NCBI GenBank assembly: GCA_017421885.1
Contig: JAFOHJ010000107.1
Coordinates: 1-10,495 of the forward strand
Reading direction: 5' to 3'
Length of the DNA stretch: 10,495 bases
DNA from: Clostridia bacterium
GTDB taxonomy: Bacteria; Bacillota_A; Clostridia; Oscillospirales; Butyricicoccaceae
Shown here: one piece after another, positions 7,081-10,495 of the stretch
Numbering within the stretch: the first letter of the stretch is position 1
How the letters are laid out: every line of letters begins with the position of its first letter
Made by a program: the position numbers and the translations under genes
The notes under the pieces: model-generated
Told to the model about the DNA's origin: nothing
Databases searched by the model: none
The model's input: only the letters and a program-made list of their open reading frames with translations

Positions 7081-7937
7081 TACTTTCCCTCCTTGAGCCT
7101 GAGCATTTCCTTGACGGCCTGCTCTACTGTATAGACCGAGCCGCTTACGGGGATGCCCCTGCGTTTGAGCTCGGCAAAAAGATGGGTGACCGATGGTATA
7201 TCAAGACCGGCCTCCAGCAGCTGTTCGCTGCGGGCAAAAACCTCACCCGGTTCTCCCTGCATAAGGATCTCTCCGCCCTTCATGACGATAAGGCGGTCGG
7301 ATACCCTTGCGGCATCCTCCATGCTGTGTGTAACAAAGAGAATAGCGGCTCCGCTCTCAAGGCGGTAGCTCTCAATGCAGGCGATGATCTCTTCGCGGCC
7401 CACAGGATCAAGTCCGGCCATAGGCTCGTCCAGAACAAGCAGGCGAGGCTCCATGGCGAATACGCCGGCAAGGGCCGCTCTGCGCTTCTGTCCACCCGAA
7501 AGCTCGAAGGGCGATGTCTCCAGCAGGCTGTGGCTGAGACCCACCTGTGTGGCCGCCTTCTTTACCCTGCGGTCGATCTCTTCCTCCGAAAGCCCCATAT
7601 TCTTGGGGCCGAAAGCAATGTCTTTATAAACAGTCTCTTCAAAGAGCTGATATTCGGGATACTGAAAAACAAGACCGACCTTAAAACGAGCCTCTCTAGT
7701 TTTCTCTTTGGAAGAATGGATATCGATACCATCCACCAGCACCCTGCCGCTCGTAGGCTTGAGCAGGCCGTTGAAATGCTGAACAAGGGTCGACTTTCCG
7801 CTTCCCGTGTGGCCTATGAGGCCAACGAATTCGCCCTCGCGGATGGAGAGCGAAAGGTTTTTGATGGCCGCCCTTTCAAAGGGGGTGCCGGCCGAATATA
7901 TATGAGATATGTTTTCTACCGAGAGGATATCGGCCAT
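7080..7937 (-). CDS. ecfA2: ECF transporter ATP-binding protein EcfA2
   Basis: One of two cytoplasmic ABC ATPases that power vitamin uptake by ECF transporters; 285 aa. Visible motifs are Walker A GHTGSGKST (42-50), Q-loop Q92 in VFQYPEYQLFEETV, signature LSGGQKRR (146-153), Walker B LLVLDEP with catalytic E171, D-loop AGLD and switch His204. The FQYPEYQLFEETV form of the Q-loop is typical of the A2 subunit. The frame also offers an ATG at 7946, but AAGGAG (7952-7947) abuts it directly, whereas it stands 9 nt before the ATG at 7937. I therefore call MADILSVEN the true start. A 64-nt gap separates it from ecfA1, and its TAA fuses with the ecfT ATG. Confidence 0.94.
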   Translation of the reverse strand: MADILSVENISHIYSAGTPFERAAIKNLSLSIREGEFVGLIGHTGSGKSTLVQHFNGLLKPTSGRVLVDGIDIHSSKEKTREARFKVGLVFQYPEYQLFEETVYKDIAFGPKNMGLSEEEIDRRVKKAATQVGLSHSLLETSPFELSGGQKRRAALAGVFAMEPRLLVLDEPMAGLDPVGREEIIACIESYRLESGAAILFVTHSMEDAARVSDRLIVMKGGEILMQGEPGEVFARSEQLLEAGLDIPSVTHLFAELKRRGIPVSGSVYTVEQAVKEMLRLKEGK

Positions 7938-7946
7938 ACGGCTCAT

Positions 7947-7952
7947 CTCCTT
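7947..7952 (-). promoter_or_regulatory. Ribosome binding site that decides the ecfA2 start
   Basis: AAGGAG touches the in-frame ATG at 7946-7944 with no spacer, so that codon is a poor start. The second ATG, at 7937-7935, has an ideal 9-nt spacer. Confidence 0.75.
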
Positions 7953-8001
7953 TTTGATTACTATTTGTATAATTTACGATAAATATCGCCATAAGTGTGC
8001 A

Positions 8002-8850
8002 TTATCTGAGGAATTTCTCCAGCATATCGGCCGCTTCCTCAACAGTAAGAGCATCGAGGGGCAGGTCATATCCATGCTGCCTCAGCCTGTAGGCAAGGTC
8101 GATGGTCTGGGGAGGCAGAAGGGCCAGCGAGTGGATCTCCTCTACCCTTGCGAAGACCTCGCGGGGTGTGCCCTCAAGAGCCACCTTGCCGCCGCTCATA
8201 ACGATAACTCGCTGAGCCAGCGCCGCCTCGTCCATATGATGGGTGATGAGGACGACGGTCATCTGCTGCTCACGGCACAGCCTGAGCACGGTGTTCATGA
8301 CTTCACGTCTGCCCGAAGGGTCGAGCATGGCGGTAGGCTCGTCCATTACCAGCACCTCGGGCTGCATGGCAAGAACACCTGCGATGGCGATGCGCTGCTT
8401 CTGTCCGCCCGAAAGCAGGTGGGGAGCATGGCGCTTGAACTCGCCCATGCCGACGATGTCAAGGCATTCGTCAACTCGCCTTCTGATCTCCGAAGGCTCG
8501 ACTCCCATATTCTCGGGAGCGAAGGCGACGTCTTCCTCGACAACGGTGGCAACTATCTGATTATCGGGGTTCTGAAACACCATGCCGCACTTCTCGCGGA
8601 TGGCCAGCAGAAGTTCCTCGTTCTTTGTATCCATTCCATCGACATAGACGGCGCCGCCCTCGGGCAGCAGGATGGCATTAAGATGCTTGGCAAAGGTCGA
8701 CTTGCCGCTGCCGTTATGGCCAAGCACGGCAACAAACTCTCCCTTTTTGACCTTTATGGTAACGCCGTCAAGAGCCATATCAGACTCTTTTTCGTCGGCT
8801 GCGGGATAGCTGTAGGAAATATTTTCAGCTTTTATGATATATTCTTCCAT
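8002..8850 (-). CDS. ecfA1: ECF transporter ATP-binding protein EcfA1
   Basis: The partner ATPase of EcfA2 in the energising module; 282 aa. Visible motifs are Walker A GHNGSGKST (44-52), Q-loop Q93 in VFQNPDNQIVATVVEEDVAF, signature LSGGQKQR (146-153), Walker B VLVMDEP with catalytic E171, D-loop AMLD and switch His204. FQNPDNQ plus TAMLDPSGR are typical of A1 (CbiO1) rather than A2. The frame is open to a GTG at 8865, but that codon lacks an RBS. The ATG at 8850 follows GGAG (8857-8854, spacer AATA) and shares its first base with the stop of the upstream methyltransferase (TAATG), the same arrangement used elsewhere in this operon. Confidence 0.94.
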   Translation of the reverse strand: MEEYIIKAENISYSYPAADEKESDMALDGVTIKVKKGEFVAVLGHNGSGKSTFAKHLNAILLPEGGAVYVDGMDTKNEELLLAIREKCGMVFQNPDNQIVATVVEEDVAFAPENMGVEPSEIRRRVDECLDIVGMGEFKRHAPHLLSGGQKQRIAIAGVLAMQPEVLVMDEPTAMLDPSGRREVMNTVLRLCREQQMTVVLITHHMDEAALAQRVIVMSGGKVALEGTPREVFARVEEIHSLALLPPQTIDLAYRLRQHGYDLPLDALTVEEAADMLEKFLR

Positions 8851-9713
8851 TATTCTCCGATCCACCTCGAGGTGTGGCCGCAGGGCAGAGCAAGACCGGT
8901 GGACTCGACAGTCAGACCCAGCTCGCTGGAGGCTGTCTTTCCGCCGAAGCGCTGGCCGATAGTGCGCGCAAGGATATATTCGGGCACCGAGGGAGAAACG
9001 CCGGCTGTGTAGGAGCTGATGATAACAAACAGAGGATCGTCGCTCAGGACGCCTGCGCAGAGGCGCACGAAATCATAGATATTGTCTTCAAAGCGCCATA
9101 CCTCGCCCGAAGGACCTCTGCCGTAAGAGGGAGGATCCATGATGATGGCATCATACTTGTGGCCGCGCTTGATCTCGCGGTTCACGAACTTGATGCAGTC
9201 ATCGACGATATAGCGGATGGGTGCCTCGGCAAGGCCCGAGCTTTTGGCGTTCTCCTTGGCCCACGAAACCATGCCCTTGGAGGCATCGACATGGCAGACC
9301 TTGGCGCCTGCAGCCGCAGCAGCCATAGTTGCGCCGCCTGTGTATGCAAAGAGGTTAAGAACATTCACCTCTCTGCCCTGCGCACGGCGCTTTGCGATCA
9401 TCTCGGTGATGAAATCCCAGTTGGCGCCCTGCTCGGGGAATACGCCGGTGTGCTTAAAGCTCATAGGCTTGATGTTAAAGGTGATGCTCTTATAGCTGAT
9501 ACGCCAGCTCTCGGGAAGAGAAAATACCTCCCAACTGCCGCCGCCCGTGTTGCTGCGGTGGTATATGGCGTTCACCTTATCCCACTTGCGTGCGGGCTCC
9601 CAGATAGCCTGGGGATCGGGACGAACCAGGAACTGGTTTCCCCACTTTTCATATCTCTGTCCGCCGCCGCAGTCGAGCAGCCTGTAATCCTTCCAATTAG
9701 ACGCGATCCACAT
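8850..9713 (-). CDS. Class I SAM-dependent methyltransferase, RlmI-like family, substrate unassigned
   Basis: Rossmann-fold methyltransferase of 287 aa. The SAM-binding motif is VLNLFAYTGGAT (118-129), followed by acidic Asp143, DD at 171-172 and the catalytic-loop motif DPPSYGRG (193-200). The NLFAYTGG and DPPS signatures resemble the 23S rRNA methyltransferases RlmI and RlmK. There is no separate N-terminal PUA domain; residues 1-100 form a beta-rich segment (WIASNWKDYRLLDCGGGQRYEKWG). No Cys sits at motif IV, and motif VI reads SSYTAG, so m5C chemistry is doubtful. RNA is the likely substrate by family but is not shown. The frame is open to an ATG at 9770, only about 12 nt after the predicted transcription start and without an RBS. 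The ATG at 9713 has AAAGGGGA (9729-9722) 8 nt before it and is preferred. It is the first gene of the operon. Confidence 0.82.
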   Translation of the reverse strand: MWIASNWKDYRLLDCGGGQRYEKWGNQFLVRPDPQAIWEPARKWDKVNAIYHRSNTGGGSWEVFSLPESWRISYKSITFNIKPMSFKHTGVFPEQGANWDFITEMIAKRRAQGREVNVLNLFAYTGGATMAAAAAGAKVCHVDASKGMVSWAKENAKSSGLAEAPIRYIVDDCIKFVNREIKRGHKYDAIIMDPPSYGRGPSGEVWRFEDNIYDFVRLCAGVLSDDPLFVIISSYTAGVSPSVPEYILARTIGQRFGGKTASSELGLTVESTGLALPCGHTSRWIGE

Positions 9714-9721
9714 AATCACAG

Positions 9722-9729
9722 TCCCCTTT
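9722..9729 (-). promoter_or_regulatory. Ribosome binding site that decides the methyltransferase start
   Basis: AAAGGGGA stands 8 nt before the ATG at 9713-9711. The upstream in-frame ATGs at 9770 and 9764 lack any comparable site. Confidence 0.65.
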
Positions 9730-9743
9730 CTCTTATACGAAAC

Positions 9744-9759
9744 AGGCTCAAATGAGCCT
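9744..9759 (-). repeat. Perfect inverted repeat in the 5' leader of the operon
   Basis: On the minus strand AGGCTCA-TT-TGAGCCT is a 7-bp perfect inverted repeat. It lies about 25 nt after the predicted transcription start and 15 nt before the ribosome binding site. It could fold as a small RNA hairpin (5 bp with a 4-nt loop) or bind a dimeric regulator. No regulator family is suggested by the sequence alone. Confidence 0.45.
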
Positions 9760-9788
9760 TCCATTGCCATTATATCATTAACCTAAGT

Positions 9789-9818
9789 ATTATATCACCC
9801 GTGCTGCGGCTTAGTCAA
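9789..9818 (-). promoter_or_regulatory. Strong sigma-A-type promoter of the nine-gene operon
   Basis: Minus-strand TTGACT (9818-9813, 5 of 6 consensus) and a perfect TATAAT (9794-9789) are separated by 18 nt. The predicted start is near 9782, giving a leader of roughly 69 nt before the methyltransferase ATG at 9713. It lies just after the terminator of the MATE gene, so it is placed to start the ecf/truA/pgsA/clpE transcript. Confidence 0.8.
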
Positions 9819-9841
9819 GGCAAGGGGCTCTCCGGCATAAG

Positions 9842-9866
9842 AAAACCGCCCCGAAGGGCGGTTTTT
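9842..9866 (-). terminator. Rho-independent terminator after the MATE gene
   Basis: The minus-strand RNA forms AAAACCGCCC-UUCG-GGGCGGUUUU, a perfect 10-bp stem closed by a UUCG tetraloop. It starts 9 nt after the MATE stop codon. The U tract is only four long before a C on this strand and five on the other, so it may act in both directions. Confidence 0.85.
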
Positions 9867-9873
9867 CGGCATA

Positions 9874-10495
9874 TTAAATATCTGAAATGACAATATTCGA
9901 GATCCAGGATCCACCCTTTACGAGAACGAAGCCGAGAGCAGACTTGATAAGCTCGAGACCCTGGACCATGGCATACATGAACACTACGCTGAGCGCTGTC
10001 AGCTTGGCTACTGCGAATGTGGGAGGCAGCAGCACCACCCATATGAACATACTGTCAAAAATAAAGGTGATGATGGTCTTGCCGCCCGAGCGCAGGGTGA
10101 AATAGCAGCAGTGGTTGAAAGACATTACCGGCATGATGATGGCGGTGATGCGGAGGAAGACGGTGGCCAGCTCGCGCACTTCGTCGGTCGTGTTATACAT
10201 GGCGGGGAACAGCGGAGCCACGATGAACAGAACCATGCCGATAAGTCCGCACATGACGACCGATGTGAAGATCATCTTATAGTCGGTCTCTCTTGCCTCT
10301 TCCATTCGTCCTGCACCCAGCAGGTTGCCGACGATAATGGCAATGGCATTGCCCGAAGCAAAGAAGACTACCTTAAACAGGTTGGAGAGGGTCGACGATA
10401 TGTTGACGGCGGCAATTGCAGAAAGTCCCCTCATGGAATAGCACTGAATGATCATCGTTGTACCTATGGAATAAAGCAGCTCGTTGAGCAGCAAA
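9874..10495 (-). CDS. MATE-family multidrug/cation exporter, C-terminal part (5' end outside window)
   Basis: About 206 residues of a multi-pass membrane exporter, entering from the right edge; a complete MATE protein has about 440-460 residues, so this is roughly the C-terminal half. Recognisable MATE features include SIGTTMIIQCYSMRGLSAIAAVNISSTLSNLF and the conserved segment GNAIAIIVGNLLGAGRMEEAR. A later helix carries LRITAIIMPVMSFNHCCYFTLRSGGKT, matching the usual C-domain helix and RSGGxT loop. MATE transporters exchange H+ or Na+ for drugs, organic cations or metabolites; the substrate cannot be told from this half. The gene is ended by its own terminator and so is probably not part of the operon that follows. 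Confidence 0.9.
   Translation of the reverse strand, partial: LLLNELLYSIGTTMIIQCYSMRGLSAIAAVNISSTLSNLFKVVFFASGNAIAIIVGNLLGAGRMEEARETDYKMIFTSVVMCGLIGMVLFIVAPLFPAMYNTTDEVRELATVFLRITAIIMPVMSFNHCCYFTLRSGGKTIITFIFDSMFIWVVLLPPTFAVAKLTALSVVFMYAMVQGLELIKSALGFVLVKGGSWISNIVISDI

Noticed and set aside
7938..8001. 64-nt ecfA1/ecfA2 gap with a short CGATA-AA-TATCG inverted repeat (7977-7988).
   Set aside because: A 5-bp repeat in AT-rich sequence with no U tract and no promoter; not distinguishable from chance.
7909..9755. Two long plus-strand open frames (7909-9012 and 8874-9755) opposite ecfA1, ecfA2 and the methyltransferase.
   Set aside because: Shadow frames; the minus-strand proteins carry intact Walker and SAM motifs.

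Overview
This window looks like a chromosomal housekeeping segment of a low-to-mid GC Clostridia genome, probably an Oscillospiraceae-type gut Firmicute. The evidence is strong AGGAGG-type ribosome binding sites, a group II ECF transporter module, an N-terminal zinc-finger Clp ATPase, a DUF5711-like/CvpA pair and a tetrahydrofolate (THF) riboswitch. The taxonomic guess is inference from gene content. Every gene I can support lies on the minus strand. I see no mobile element, CRISPR array, tRNA or rRNA.

Reading in the direction of transcription (right to left), the window opens inside a MATE-family exporter (10495-9874) that ends at a UUCG-loop terminator (9866-9842). A near-consensus promoter (-35 at 9818-9813, -10 at 9794-9789) then starts what looks like a nine-gene operon: a class I SAM-dependent methyltransferase, ecfA1, ecfA2, ecfT, truA, a DUF5711-like membrane-anchored propeller protein, a CvpA-family membrane protein, pgsA-like CDP-alcohol phosphatidyltransferase and a ClpE-like AAA+ unfoldase. 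It closes at a strong rho-independent terminator (584-556). Six of its eight junctions overlap, four of them as TAATG stop/start fusions, which suggests translational coupling. The two exceptions are 64 nt (ecfA1/ecfA2) and 78 nt (cvpA-family/pgsA).

Past that terminator a new promoter (527-499) drives a leader RNA carrying a THF riboswitch (460-361), a hairpin that buries the ribosome binding site (340-306), and the first 99 codons of a FolT-like ECF substrate-binding subunit (298-1, running off the window). The leader contains sequences able to pair either within the riboswitch or with the RBS-hiding hairpin, giving a concrete model for translational shut-off by reduced folates.

Functionally, EcfA1, EcfA2 and EcfT form the energising module that a FolT-type S component needs. 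Here the general module sits in the housekeeping operon and the folate-specific subunit is a separate, riboswitch-controlled unit a few kb downstream. The remaining operon genes serve tRNA modification, phospholipid synthesis, envelope functions of unknown detail and protein quality control. The most informative non-coding element is the THF riboswitch with its expression platform. I did not find a convincing wholly new system.
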